DNA from: Coliplasma sp045538555
GTDB lineage: Bacteria > Bacillota > Clostridia > Oscillospirales > CAG-382
DNA: 64,000 nucleotides
Direction: 5' to 3'
Assembly: GCA_045538555.1 (NCBI GenBank)
Contig: JAZSRP010000016.1
Span: 22,782 to 86,781, forward strand
Part shown: positions 8,288 to 17,091 of the stretch, in pieces
Numbering within the stretch: the stretch's first letter is position 1
How the letters are laid out: the number at the start of each line of letters is the position of its first letter
Notes under the pieces: generated by a model
What the model was told of the DNA's origin: nothing
Databases searched by the model: none
The model's input: the letters and a program-made list of their open reading frames with translations, nothing else
Translations under genes and position numbers: made by a program

Positions 8288-9748
8288 TCAGATTTCTTTC
8301 AGTGCGTCATATACGACCTGACGCTCGTCAAAGGGGTACTTTACACCTTCGATCTCTTCGTACATTTCGTGCCCTTTTCCGATAAGCAGCACAACGTCGC
8401 CTTCCTTGGCAGCAAGGAGGGCTTCTTTTATTGCACGCCTGCGGTCGGGGATGATAAAGTATCTTCCGTCTGTCTTGGTCATTCCCACCAAAATGTCGTC
8501 AATGATGTCCAGTACACGCTCGTATCTCGAGTTGTCGGCGGTGATGACGGACAGGTCGGAGTTTCTGCCGATGACCTCTCCCATTGCGTATCTGCGGAGC
8601 TTGGAACGGTTGCCTCCGCATCCAAAAACGGAGATGATACGTTTGGGATTGTATCTCTTGATAGTGTCAAACAGGTTTTTTACGCTGTATTCGTTGTGAG
8701 CAAAATCAATGATAACCGTAAAATTTGTTCCGGTGGGAACGATCTCCATCCTGCCTTTTACAAAAGCTGTGGAAAGTCCGGCTTTTATGTGTTCCTTGCT
8801 TATTCCGTCGGTGCGTGCAACGGCAACTGCGGCAACTGCGTTGTAAAGTGAAAAATATCCCGGTGTGTTGAGAGATACTCTGTATGCATCATCACCGTCT
8901 TTGCACTCAAAGGTGGTGCTCAGACCACTGCTTCCTACGGAAAATTCGGGAAAATCAAATCCATATTCCGATTTGCCTCCCTTTGAAAACTCTATGAGAG
9001 GGCAGGTGATCCCGCTGACGATCCTGTCATAGTAGTCGGTGTCACGGTTGATGATGACCTTGTCCGACTGATCAAAAATCATCTTTTTGCAGTTGAGGTA
9101 TTCGTCAAAATCGCTGTGCTCTGCCACACCGATATGATCCGGTGAAAGGTTTGTAAAAATGCTTGTGTTAAATCGGATCCCATGTGTTCTGGAAAGCTTG
9201 AATCCCTGGGAGGTCGCCTCGATGACCACGGTGTCACAGCCGCAGTCAAGCATCTCTCGGAAATACTTGTGTATGAGGTAGGACTCAGGGGTGGAGTTGT
9301 CGCTGTCGTATTTTGTATCACCGATATAAATACCGGTGGAGCCGATAACTCCGACCTTGTGACCGGCTGCCTCGTAGATGCCTTTTATCATAAAGGAGGT
9401 GCTGGTCTTTCCCTTTGTGCCGGTGATACCGATAACGTTGAGTGAGGCATTGGGGTTTCCAAAAAGGTTTGCGCTGGCAAGGGCAAGAAATTTTCTTGTA
9501 TCCTCAACGTGTATCACTGTTGCATCCTCCGGCAGCGACAGCTGTTTTTCGACGGCAAAAACGCGGACACCTTTGTTGTAGGCATCCTTTGCAAACCCGT
9601 GGCCGTCCACCTGAAAACCGCATATACACACAAAGATGGTGTCGGGGCATGCCTTTCTGGAGTCGTACACAAGGTCTTTTATCTCAATACTGCCGTCAAA
9701 AACAGCGTCGGGAAGATCGATCCCTCTGAGAATATCAAAAAGCTTCAT
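8288..9748 (-). CDS. murE: UDP-N-acetylmuramoyl-tripeptide synthetase (MurE)
   Basis: A 486-residue Mur ligase that adds the third peptide residue to UDP-MurNAc-L-Ala-D-Glu. The ATP loop is ITGTKGKTSTS (about 108-118), the carbamylated lysine candidate is K221 (EYLNCKKMIF), and the C-terminal domain has FGCGGNRS. The amino-acid selectivity motif, DNPR in meso-DAP enzymes, reads DNSR (405-408) here; the arginine that recognises DAP is kept. The next gene upstream is dapF, which supplies meso-DAP, so DAP is the likely substrate. GGAGGT precedes the ATG; probably cotranscribed with dapF. Confidence 0.92.
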   Translation of the reverse strand: MKLFDILRGIDLPDAVFDGSIEIKDLVYDSRKACPDTIFVCICGFQVDGHGFAKDAYNKGVRVFAVEKQLSLPEDATVIHVEDTRKFLALASANLFGNPNASLNVIGITGTKGKTSTSFMIKGIYEAAGHKVGVIGSTGIYIGDTKYDSDNSTPESYLIHKYFREMLDCGCDTVVIEATSQGFKLSRTHGIRFNTSIFTNLSPDHIGVAEHSDFDEYLNCKKMIFDQSDKVIINRDTDYYDRIVSGITCPLIEFSKGGKSEYGFDFPEFSVGSSGLSTTFECKDGDDAYRVSLNTPGYFSLYNAVAAVAVARTDGISKEHIKAGLSTAFVKGRMEIVPTGTNFTVIIDFAHNEYSVKNLFDTIKRYNPKRIISVFGCGGNRSKLRRYAMGEVIGRNSDLSVITADNSRYERVLDIIDDILVGMTKTDGRYFIIPDRRRAIKEALLAAKEGDVVLLIGKGHEMYEEIEGVKYPFDERQVVYDALKEI

Positions 9749-9810
9749 TTTTTACCTCCGAAAAACGTTGTTAGCGTTATTATTGTGATGTTTAGTTATC
9801 TGCAGAATGA

Positions 9811-10593
9811 TCAATATTCTCCGCAAAAGACTGCGATGCATTCACCTGATGCAAAAACTTCGCCTTTTGCGTCGATGCGAATATCCAAAACTCCGCCCGG
9901 CTGACGCACCCTTGTTTCGTTTCCGCACAGTCCTTCGGTAAAAGCGGTATATGCAGCAGCACCCGATCCGGTAGCACATGAAAGCGTTTCGCCCACGCCG
10001 CGCTCCCACACTCTCATCAAAATCTCTCCGTTGTGGAGAACTGTACAAAACTCTGCGTTTGCACCGTTTGGAAAGAATGGGTGCCTTTCGGCGGCGGCTC
10101 CGCATCTCAAAAACAAGTCATCATCCAACGGTCGGCAAAAGATCACACAGTGGGGATTTCCAGTAGAAACCGAGAAATACTCAAATTCATGACCTTCCAG
10201 AAAAATACTGCCGGCGCCGTTGATTTTTGGGGTGCCGATGCTGCATTCGGACCCGTTTTCCGTGATCCGAACCTTTCGTATCCCCGCAACCGTCTGTACG
10301 GAAAAGGCGCTCTTGCCGCTGTATCCGCACCTGACCACGTACCTTGCAGAGCAGCGCAGAGCATTTCCGCACATTTCCGCTTCGGTTCCGTCGGGGTTGA
10401 ATATACGCATGAAATAATCTCCCTCTGCAGAAGCGGTGATGGTCACCAACCCGTCTGCTCCGATGCCGTATTTTCTGTGGCAAATGCTGCGTATAAAGTC
10501 AGTGTCGGGGGAGAAATGCGCTTTTGGAGAACCGACAAATACAAAATCGTTTCCCAAACCTTGCATCTTTGTAAATTTGATCTTGCTGCTCAT
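9811..10593 (-). CDS. dapF: diaminopimelate epimerase
   Basis: About 260 residues; converts LL-DAP to meso-DAP for lysine and peptidoglycan synthesis. It has the N-terminal MQGLGNDFVFV signature and both catalytic cysteines, in AEMCGNALRCSARYV and in LSCATGSGAAAYTA. An in-frame GTG at 10602 is possible, but the ATG at 10593 is better placed behind GGTGAG. It lies 62 bases upstream of murE in the same direction, so the last DAP step and its first wall use form one unit. Confidence 0.95.
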   Translation of the reverse strand: MSSKIKFTKMQGLGNDFVFVGSPKAHFSPDTDFIRSICHRKYGIGADGLVTITASAEGDYFMRIFNPDGTEAEMCGNALRCSARYVVRCGYSGKSAFSVQTVAGIRKVRITENGSECSIGTPKINGAGSIFLEGHEFEYFSVSTGNPHCVIFCRPLDDDLFLRCGAAAERHPFFPNGANAEFCTVLHNGEILMRVWERGVGETLSCATGSGAAAYTAFTEGLCGNETRVRQPGGVLDIRIDAKGEVFASGECIAVFCGEY

Positions 10594-10609
10594 ATCACTC
10601 ACCGTCTCA

Positions 10610-10637
10610 ATTATATCATTATTTTTATATATTTCAA
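10610..10637 (-). promoter_or_regulatory. sigma-A promoter of dapF-murE
   Basis: Minus-strand TTGAAA (10637-10632) and a perfect TATAAT (10615-10610) with 16-base spacing. It sits in the short divergent gap with the yfbR-like gene. Confidence 0.65.
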
Positions 10638-10669
10638 TAGTTCAAAGCACAAAAAGTTGAATTTGGTAC

Positions 10670-10698
10670 TTGGCAAAGGAAAATATTTGTGATAGAAT
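10670..10698 (+). promoter_or_regulatory. sigma-A promoter of the YfbR-like gene
   Basis: TTGGCA (10670-10675) and TAGAAT (10693-10698) with 17-base spacing. These hexamers overlap the upstream part of the longest reading frame, which is why the start at 10733 is preferred. Confidence 0.6.
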
Positions 10699-10732
10699 CA
10701 AAAGAGGAAAGTTTTTTGATCGGAGGCGTATT

Positions 10733-11311
10733 TTGGAAAAAGGTTTTTTTGCCATGCTTTTTCGCATGAAGCACATAAAAAGATGGGGGATAATGCATTC
10801 CCTTATACCCGATTATCTTTCCACTCATTCCCTTGAGGTAGGTTTTATTGCCCATGCGCTTGCCGTTATCGGAAACACGAGGTTTGGCAGGGATTATAAT
10901 TGCGACAGAATCGTGCTCAAGGCGATCTATCACGATGTGCCGGAGATTTTTACGGGAGATATTCCCACTCCCGTCAAATATTACAGTGCAGAGACAAAAA
11001 ACGCCTACAACGCTGTGGAGGAGGCATCGCTTTCAAAGCTGATGTCAATGCTCCCGCAGGAGCTCAAGCCTTCATATGAGCCGCTGTTTGAACACACTGT
11101 CGAAGAAAAAAAGCTGATCAAATCCGCAGACCGCATCTCCGCCTATCTGAAGTGCCGCGAGGAGGAACGGTACGGAAACAGTGAGTTTAAAAAAGCAGGC
11201 CAACGCTTGCTGGACGCTATCAAAGAATCCCATTGTCCCGAGGCGGAGTATTTTCTCAAGGAGTTCCTTGACGGGTTTGATCTGCCCATTGACTCCATCC
11301 TTGACAAATGA
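10733..11311 (+). CDS. HD-domain 5'-deoxynucleotidase, YfbR-like
   Basis: A 192-residue HD phosphohydrolase. It has the YfbR-type opening GFFAMLFRMKHIKRWGIM, metal ligand histidine in STHSLEVGFIAHALA, the HD pair in IYHDVPEIFTGDI, and a later D in KSADRISAYLKC. YfbR enzymes dephosphorylate deoxynucleoside monophosphates. I chose the TTG at 10733, which has GGAGG six bases upstream; an ATG at 10670 lies inside the promoter. Length then matches the family (about 199). Confidence 0.87.
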   Translation: MEKGFFAMLFRMKHIKRWGIMHSLIPDYLSTHSLEVGFIAHALAVIGNTRFGRDYNCDRIVLKAIYHDVPEIFTGDIPTPVKYYSAETKNAYNAVEEASLSKLMSMLPQELKPSYEPLFEHTVEEKKLIKSADRISAYLKCREEERYGNSEFKKAGQRLLDAIKESHCPEAEYFLKEFLDGFDLPIDSILDK

Positions 11312-11368
11312 ATTTGTTTTTTTAAAAAATTTTAAAAAATAAATATCAAAAAACAAGAGAGGTACACT

Positions 11369-12175
11369 ATGAAAATCGGACTTATTGCAGATTCCTTCAG
11401 ACTCAATTTTGAAGACAGCATCAAGGCGGCCTCCCGTCTGGACGTCAGCGGCGTTCAGAAATACATGACAGGCGCCGATTGTGCGGCTGATGCCATTACC
11501 GCCGACAATCTCACACCTGCACGTATCCGTGAAATAAAGGATATCATGGATTCCAACGGACTCATTTTCTCCGCAATCTGCGGTGATTTTGGCGTTGATC
11601 TTGACACCGACGGCATTGTGGACAAATCCAAGAGAGTTCTTGAAAAAGCAAAAGAGCTGGACTGCCACATCGTTACCACTCACATCGGCCACATTTTTGA
11701 GACCGATGATGCGCGTATGGAAAAGATCCGCAAAAACGCATATGAGCTGGCTGCATTTGCCGACAGCATCGGATCTGTTTTTGCGGCAGAGACCGGCACA
11801 GAGTCTGCCATTGTTCTCAAAAACTTTCTTGACTCCCTCGGGGCAAAAGGCCTCCGCGTGAATTACGATCCCGCAAACCTTGTTATGGTTGCGGCAGATG
11901 ATCCCGTTGCAGGTGTTTATACCCTCAAGGATTATATCGTTCACACCCACGCAAAGGACGGTATAAAGACAGGCGATACCACATGGCTGGAACTTCCCTT
12001 GGGACAGGGCGGAGTAGATTTTGACAAGTATCTCGCGGCACTCAACGATATCGGATACACCGGATATCTCACCATTGAGCGTGAGGTTGGCGACAATCCT
12101 GCCGCAGATATCGGCATGGCTGTTGATTTCCTCAAGGAAAAGCTGTCGCTGCTCAATATTCCGTTTGAAAAATAA
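11369..12175 (+). CDS. sugar phosphate isomerase/epimerase (TIM barrel, AP2Ec-like)
   Basis: A 268-residue xylose-isomerase-like TIM barrel. Metal ligands typical of the family are visible: E in AAETGTES, D/H in NYDPANLVM and VHTHAKDG, and E in GYLTIEREVG. The exact substrate is not readable. It lies 11 bases upstream of the mannonate-oxidoreductase-like SDR in the same direction, which suggests a role in hexuronate or related sugar-acid catabolism. AGAGAGGT precedes the ATG. Confidence 0.88.
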   Translation: MKIGLIADSFRLNFEDSIKAASRLDVSGVQKYMTGADCAADAITADNLTPARIREIKDIMDSNGLIFSAICGDFGVDLDTDGIVDKSKRVLEKAKELDCHIVTTHIGHIFETDDARMEKIRKNAYELAAFADSIGSVFAAETGTESAIVLKNFLDSLGAKGLRVNYDPANLVMVAADDPVAGVYTLKDYIVHTHAKDGIKTGDTTWLELPLGQGGVDFDKYLAALNDIGYTGYLTIEREVGDNPAADIGMAVDFLKEKLSLLNIPFEK

Positions 12176-12186
12176 GAGAAAATACA

Positions 12187-13035
12187 ATGAGATCTTTTGA
12201 TACAAAGCTGTTTGAAGGAAAAACCGCGGTGGTGACAGGCGGCGGTGGAGTGCTGTGTTCTGCTTTTTGCCACGCACTGGCAGAGAGAGGAGCGGCAGTT
12301 GCCGTGCTTGATCTCAATGTCGGGGCAGCGTCGATGGTTGCTGACGGCATCGTAAAAAACGGCGGAAAAGCAGTGGCGGTGTCCTGCAACGTTTTGGACA
12401 AACAGAGTCTTTTTGAAGCAAGAGACCGTGTTTTGTCAGAACTTGGCGGGGTTGATATACTGATCAACGGTGCGGGCGGAAACAACCCCCGTGCAACTAC
12501 CGACCGTGAGTATCTATTTCGTGAGGACGTTGACGATCCGGAGTTGAAAAGTTTTTTTGACCTTGATCCACAGGGTGTGGGGTTTGTGTTTGACCTCAAC
12601 TTTATGGGAACACTTTTGCCCACCCAGGTCTTTGCAAAAGAAATGTGCAAAAAAGGTGGCACTGTCATCAACGTATCTTCGATGAACGCATTTCGCCCCC
12701 TCACAAAGATCCCCGCATATTCTGCCGCAAAAAGTGCGGTTTCAAATCTAACTATGTGGCTTGCCGTTCATTTTTCCAAGGTGGGTATCAGAGTCAACGC
12801 CATAGCTCCGGGATTTTTTGTCACGGATCAAAACCGTTCGCTCCTTTTTGATACCGACGGCAACCCCACCCAAAGGACACAAAAGATCATTGCCGCAACT
12901 CCGATGGGAAGATTCGGCGAGCCGGAGGAGCTCATCGGCACTTTGGTGTATTTGTGCGACAGCGCCCAGTCGGGCTTTGTCAACGGTACCGTAATTCCGG
13001 TTGACGGCGGTTTTGCGGCATATTCCGGGGTATAG
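12187..13035 (+). CDS. SDR-family D-mannonate oxidoreductase (fructuronate reductase type)
   Basis: A 282-residue short-chain dehydrogenase. It has an NAD-binding TGGGGVL (about 17-23), NNAG-equivalent INGAGGNNP, the FFDLDPQG insert, and the catalytic S-Y-K set in INVSSMNAF and PAYSAAKSA. The GGNNP plus FFDLDP pattern is characteristic of the B. subtilis YjmF (UxuB) SDR group, which interconverts fructuronate and mannonate. The glycine usually ending the Rossmann motif is replaced by Cys (GVLC). It complements UxuA, Eda and KdgK encoded at 20962-23605. Confidence 0.85.
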   Translation: MRSFDTKLFEGKTAVVTGGGGVLCSAFCHALAERGAAVAVLDLNVGAASMVADGIVKNGGKAVAVSCNVLDKQSLFEARDRVLSELGGVDILINGAGGNNPRATTDREYLFREDVDDPELKSFFDLDPQGVGFVFDLNFMGTLLPTQVFAKEMCKKGGTVINVSSMNAFRPLTKIPAYSAAKSAVSNLTMWLAVHFSKVGIRVNAIAPGFFVTDQNRSLLFDTDGNPTQRTQKIIAATPMGRFGEPEELIGTLVYLCDSAQSGFVNGTVIPVDGGFAAYSGV

Positions 13036-13167
13036 AACCCAAATACCCGTTCGGGATTCTTCCCTTTATTTTCTTTGGGTGAAGAGATTCCCGATACGGT
13101 AGTATATGCATTTTTGCCGGCGTGTGTTTTTTGAACCGGCTGCAGATACCGCCGGAACTTGTATCAC

Positions 13168-13185
13168 TTGTATGCGAGCATACAA
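13168..13185. promoter_or_regulatory. perfect palindrome, candidate GntR-type operator
   Basis: TTGTATGC and GCATACAA are perfect inverted repeats separated by GA, 46 bases upstream of the binding-protein gene at 13231. The TTGTATnC...GnATACAA form is like operators of GntR-family regulators. The other parts of this 195-base gap (13036-13230) include an inverted repeat around CCCGTTCGGGAT, but no clear sigma-A promoter that I can defend. Confidence 0.5.
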
Positions 13186-13230
13186 AAAACACGTAAACAG
13201 TGATATGTTTACCAAAAAAGGAGATCGATT

Positions 13231-14712
13231 ATGAAAAAATTCCTTTGCATCCTGCTTGTTGTGATTATGAGTGTTTTGACTCTGTGCTCCTGCAAGGATA
13301 ACGGAGCCGATACCTCAAATCAGTCCCAGACAGGAAACACGTCTGTTGATCCCAACGCAGATTACAAGGACGAAAACAATATGTACCGTCCCTTGGCTCC
13401 TGTTGAAAATCAGAACGAGCGTTCTTTCACTATCATCGTTCGCGGTTCTGCTGCAGGCACCTACCAGTCCGATGATTTTACCACCGAGAGCGAGCTGTAC
13501 GGAGATCTGCTCAACAACGCCGTTGCAGAGCGCAACAACAAGGTTGAGGAACTCTACAACGTAAAGCTCAATGTTATCCGAAGCGACAAGATCAACGACG
13601 ATATTCGTCTTGACTGTGCATCCTCTCTGGGCTCGTACGATGCAATAATGCCCACACTCCCGTTCCTTTCCATACTTGCATCAGAGGGCTATCTCTGCGA
13701 CCTTAGCACCCTTGAGGAATTTGATCTGGATGCACCTTGGTGGGATAAGAACTGTACCGAGGCATTTTCCATATTCAACAAGGTGTATTTCACCACCGGC
13801 GACATCACCATTCTCAACAAGGTGTGCACTCCCTCCATTCTTTTCAACAAACCCATGATTACCTCTTACAGTCTGGAAAATCCCTATGAGCTGGTAAAAG
13901 AAAAGAAATGGACTTTTGAAAAAATGCTTGAAATGGCACGCGCTGTCAACAAGATCGTTACACCCGACGGCTCTTATTCCAAAGAAAATATCTATGGAAT
14001 GGTGAGCTCTTACGGTGATGGCCGTGCTTTCTATTCCGCTTCCGGAGAGCTTATCTGCGACAAGGATTCCGATGATATTCCTTTTCTTTCCATCGGTACC
14101 ACCGACAGATCCGTGACCATGGCGCAAAAGGTGCTGACCATGTTTGCGGAGGAGGATTGCATCCTCTTTGCTCAGGAGTGCGAGGCGCCCATCTGGGATA
14201 CTTCGTTTGAGGTATTTTACGGCGGCAGAGCTTTGTTCAGACCATCCGGATTCAGCGCAACCACAAAAGCGCGCAAATGGTCCGAGATCGAGTTTGGCAT
14301 CCTTCCTTATCCTCTGATGGATTCCACCCAGACCGAGTATTGCACTGCTTGCGGATCCGGAGAGGTGGCAGGAATTGCCATTCCTTTGTGTGCGCCCGAC
14401 CCCGAGTATTCCGCATATATGCTTCAGGCGTATGCCGCACATGCAAAGAATTATATCACCCACGCATATTATGAGATCAACCTCAAGTACAAGGATGCGC
14501 GCGACGATGAGAGTATGGAAATGCTTGACCTCATCTTCTCCAACATCAAGTACGACGTAGGCGAGGTGTATGACTTTGGCGGTATCGCATCCATGTTCTA
14601 CTCACTCGTTGAGGCAAGAAGTACCGATATTGCATCCTCTCTTGAGGGCAAGGTGGATGCAGCCGAGGCCGCAATCGATGAGGTTGTGGATATGTATATG
14701 AACCTAGATTGA
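13231..14712 (+). CDS. extracellular solute-binding lipoprotein (orphan, large)
   Basis: A 493-residue lipoprotein with a signal peptide ending at LTLCSC (lipidated C21), a Ser/Thr/Asn linker, and a bilobed binding-protein-like domain. It shares PWWD plus F-TGDI/SGDI and the KWTFEKMLEM-type segment with the lipoprotein at 47910-49403, so the two are paralogs. The family resembles carbohydrate ABC binding proteins (family 1-like), but no permease gene is nearby. AAGGAGAT precedes the ATG. The ligand is unknown; proximity to sugar-acid genes hints at sugar uptake or sensing. Confidence 0.8.
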   Translation: MKKFLCILLVVIMSVLTLCSCKDNGADTSNQSQTGNTSVDPNADYKDENNMYRPLAPVENQNERSFTIIVRGSAAGTYQSDDFTTESELYGDLLNNAVAERNNKVEELYNVKLNVIRSDKINDDIRLDCASSLGSYDAIMPTLPFLSILASEGYLCDLSTLEEFDLDAPWWDKNCTEAFSIFNKVYFTTGDITILNKVCTPSILFNKPMITSYSLENPYELVKEKKWTFEKMLEMARAVNKIVTPDGSYSKENIYGMVSSYGDGRAFYSASGELICDKDSDDIPFLSIGTTDRSVTMAQKVLTMFAEEDCILFAQECEAPIWDTSFEVFYGGRALFRPSGFSATTKARKWSEIEFGILPYPLMDSTQTEYCTACGSGEVAGIAIPLCAPDPEYSAYMLQAYAAHAKNYITHAYYEINLKYKDARDDESMEMLDLIFSNIKYDVGEVYDFGGIASMFYSLVEARSTDIASSLEGKVDAAEAAIDEVVDMYMNLD

Positions 14713-14728
14713 CAGAGGCCGCTTATAC

Positions 14729-16150
14729 ATGGATTTTGTGAAAAGAATTATTGCCGTCATAACGATATGCGTCATTATTGCTTTTGCACTGCCCTCTGCT
14801 TACGCAGATGAAACCAGCGGCCATCTTTCCACAGGAGCGCTTTGGAAATTCGATTCCGCAACCGGAACCTTGACAGTTTACGGTGATGGCAGAATACCGG
14901 ACTGGGGCCCTCAGGAATCCCGCTGGCACGATATGCGTCAATCTATAAAAAAAGTGGATATCCAAAGCGGAGTCACGGGTATCGGAAGTCATGCCTTTTA
15001 CTTTTTTGAAAACATGACGGAGCTTACTATCGGCGACACCGTTGGATATATCAATGACAACGCGTTCATGGGGTGCTCCTCTCTCAAAAAGGTGGTTATC
15101 CCCGATTCTGTAAAAACACTTGAGGAATATTGTTTTGAACAGTGTGAGGCTCTGGAGACGGTGGCTGTAGGAAATTCCGTCACCGAGATTCCAAAAAACG
15201 CTTTCCGCAACTGCTCATCACTCAAAACCGCTTTTATCTCAGACAGTGTAAAAAAGATCGGTTATTGCGCTTTTGAGGGCTGTGAGGATATGGAATCTGT
15301 GGTGTTGAGCAAAAACCTGACGGAAATCGAAGCATATGCTTTTGCGCAGTGCCGCTCACTTCAGAGTATTGAACTTCCCGCAGGTCTGACAAGACTCGGA
15401 AGTTATGCCTTTTATTTCTGTGATGGAATGAAATCCGCTGTTTCCGTTCCCGACGGCATCGCGGTGCTTGAGGAAAGGGTGTTTTTCTTCTCCGGTATAA
15501 CAGAGCTTAGCTTGGGCAAGAACGTTTCCGCTGTGGGTGAAAAAGCGTTTGGCCGCTGCACAAATCTGAAAAAGATCACTGTGCATCCCGACAACAAAAC
15601 CTTTTCTGCCAATGGCAATTGCCTTGTAAAGGTTGATACAAAAACACTGGTCCTTGGCTGCGCCGCTTCATCCGTTCCGGATGACGGAAGCGTCACAAAT
15701 ATTCAGGCAACCGCTTTTTCGTGCGGAGAGCTGGAGAGCTTTTTTATCCCGTCGGCGGTAAAAAAGATAGATGCTGATTCGTTTGAGTTTACCGAGTCTA
15801 TCGGCAGGATATACACGGACGCAGCAGAACTTCCGAGCGGCTGGAAACCGGATTTTGGTGAAGCTGAGCTTGTTTTCAATCACGCTCACGATTTTGAATC
15901 CGATTGCGATGAGACCTGTGATGTTTGTGGGTATACACGCGCAGTATCACACGTTTATGACGGAAAAACCGATGCCGATTGCAACCGATGCGGTACGACC
16001 CGTGAGGTTGCGGCAGCAGAATCCTCTGAGGATGGCGTCGGGCAGGGAAGTGAAGACAAAAACTCTTCAACCGTCACTATCATCGTTCTCGGTTTGGGCG
16101 TTTTTGCCTGCCTTGCTGCCGTGCTGGCAGTGAAAAGGAAAAAACAATAA
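14729..16150 (+). CDS. leucine-rich-repeat (BspA-type) surface protein with C-terminal anchor helix
   Basis: A 473-residue exported protein with a signal peptide (cleavage near AYA, about 27). At least nine BspA/LRR_5 repeats follow (about 60-350), with the form ...GSHAFYFFENMTELTIGDTV, ...NAFMGCSSLKKVVIPDSV and so on. Next comes a small Cys/His module (about 385-425; CDETCDVCGYTR, DADCNRCGTTRE) and a C-terminal transmembrane helix (about 448-467) with basic tail KRKKQ. Such proteins act in adhesion or protein contacts. It starts 16 bases after the binding-protein stop, so the two are probably cotranscribed. Confidence 0.88.
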   Translation: MDFVKRIIAVITICVIIAFALPSAYADETSGHLSTGALWKFDSATGTLTVYGDGRIPDWGPQESRWHDMRQSIKKVDIQSGVTGIGSHAFYFFENMTELTIGDTVGYINDNAFMGCSSLKKVVIPDSVKTLEEYCFEQCEALETVAVGNSVTEIPKNAFRNCSSLKTAFISDSVKKIGYCAFEGCEDMESVVLSKNLTEIEAYAFAQCRSLQSIELPAGLTRLGSYAFYFCDGMKSAVSVPDGIAVLEERVFFFSGITELSLGKNVSAVGEKAFGRCTNLKKITVHPDNKTFSANGNCLVKVDTKTLVLGCAASSVPDDGSVTNIQATAFSCGELESFFIPSAVKKIDADSFEFTESIGRIYTDAAELPSGWKPDFGEAELVFNHAHDFESDCDETCDVCGYTRAVSHVYDGKTDADCNRCGTTREVAAAESSEDGVGQGSEDKNSSTVTIIVLGLGVFACLAAVLAVKRKKQ

Positions 16151-16180
16151 ACAAAAAACAACAAATAACAAATAACAAAA

Positions 16181-16206
16181 ACTCCCGTGATTTTGCTCAC
16201 GGGAGT
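16181..16206. terminator. bidirectional intrinsic terminator
   Basis: ACTCCCGTGA (16181-16190) pairs with TCACGGGAGT (16197-16206) around a six-base loop, with A-runs on the left and T-rich sequence on the right. It sits between the convergent LRR gene and hpt. Confidence 0.85.
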
Positions 16207-16220
16207 TCTTTTGTGATTGG

Positions 16221-16772
16221 TTATGAATAAATTTTTCTGTCCAAAATGCCCACGTAGGGGAGGTTTCTGTATTTTTCGTTGTAATCGAGACCGTATCCCA
16301 CCACAAATTCGTCGGGAATGGAAAAACCGCAGTAATCAACTTCAACGGGTGTCTGCCTTCTGTCGGGCTTGTCAAGCAGAGTAGCGATCTTGAGGGATGC
16401 GGGGTTGCGTTGCAGCAGCATGTTTCTCACCTTTGAAAGAGTGTTTCCGCTGTCCAAAATATCCTCTGCAATAAGCACGTCAAGATTGTCCAAAGGGCGG
16501 GAGAGATCAAGGCGGATATTGAGACTGCTTGTGCTCTCTGTGCCTGATCCGTAGGATGACACTACCATGAAATCGATGGAAACGTCACAATCGATGGCAC
16601 GGATAAGATCGGAAAGAAACACGACTGAACCCTTGAGAATACCGATGACCAAAAGCTTTTTGCCTTTATAATCCTCAGAGATCTTACGACCCATCTCCTC
16701 AACCTTTTCTTTGAGTGATTTTTCGTCGATAAGTACGCTCTGTATATCTTTTTCCAAAAAATCAAGTGCCAT
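16221..16772 (-). CDS. hpt: hypoxanthine phosphoribosyltransferase
   Basis: A 183-residue type I phosphoribosyltransferase of purine salvage, converting hypoxanthine or guanine plus PRPP to IMP or GMP. The PRPP loop is VLIAEDILDSGNTLSKV (about 99-115), the flexible-loop segment is MVVSSYGSGTESTS, and the C-terminus FVVGYGLDYNEKYRNLPYVG is diagnostic. Start at 16772 has GGAGGAG seven bases upstream; the longer frame is leader. Normal family length. Confidence 0.95.
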   Translation of the reverse strand: MALDFLEKDIQSVLIDEKSLKEKVEEMGRKISEDYKGKKLLVIGILKGSVVFLSDLIRAIDCDVSIDFMVVSSYGSGTESTSSLNIRLDLSRPLDNLDVLIAEDILDSGNTLSKVRNMLLQRNPASLKIATLLDKPDRRQTPVEVDYCGFSIPDEFVVGYGLDYNEKYRNLPYVGILDRKIYS

Positions 16773-16823
16773 AAAAACAACTCCTCCGAAATAATACAAA
16801 AAAATCAAAAAGTCGACATGAAC

Positions 16824-16852
16824 ATACTAACACAAAATAAACACTTTGGCAA
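16824..16852 (-). promoter_or_regulatory. sigma-A promoter of hpt
   Basis: Minus-strand TTGCCA (16852-16847) and TAGTAT (16829-16824) with 17-base spacing, about 50 bases upstream of the hpt ATG. Confidence 0.55.
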
Positions 16853-16996
16853 CAGGTATGAACAAAGAAACAGAAAAAAACGATTCGGGAAAGAAAAAAA
16901 TTTTTTAAGATATTTGCACAAAAATGACAAAAACATCTTTTGGGAACAACAGAAAGAGTACAAATTGCAGAAAAATACAAAAAGGTAAAAAAACAC

Positions 16997-17025
16997 TTGA
17001 TTTTAAATTGAATAATATGTAAAAT
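16997..17025 (+). promoter_or_regulatory. sigma-A promoter of the decarboxylase pump operon
   Basis: TTGATT (16997-17002) and TAAAAT (17020-17025) with 17-base spacing, about 67 bases before the first start codon. The remaining divergent gap to hpt (16853-16996) is A-rich and shows no other recognisable signal. Confidence 0.6.
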
Positions 17026-17091
17026 AATGTACAGAAATTAAAATCGGGAGAAATGGAGTTTTTCCCGAGAAACGGAAGGAAGGATATACAG

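Noticed and set aside
11072..12277. Long minus-strand reading frame over the sugar isomerase
   Set aside because: It crosses the ends of two well-supported plus-strand genes and has no recognisable domain.
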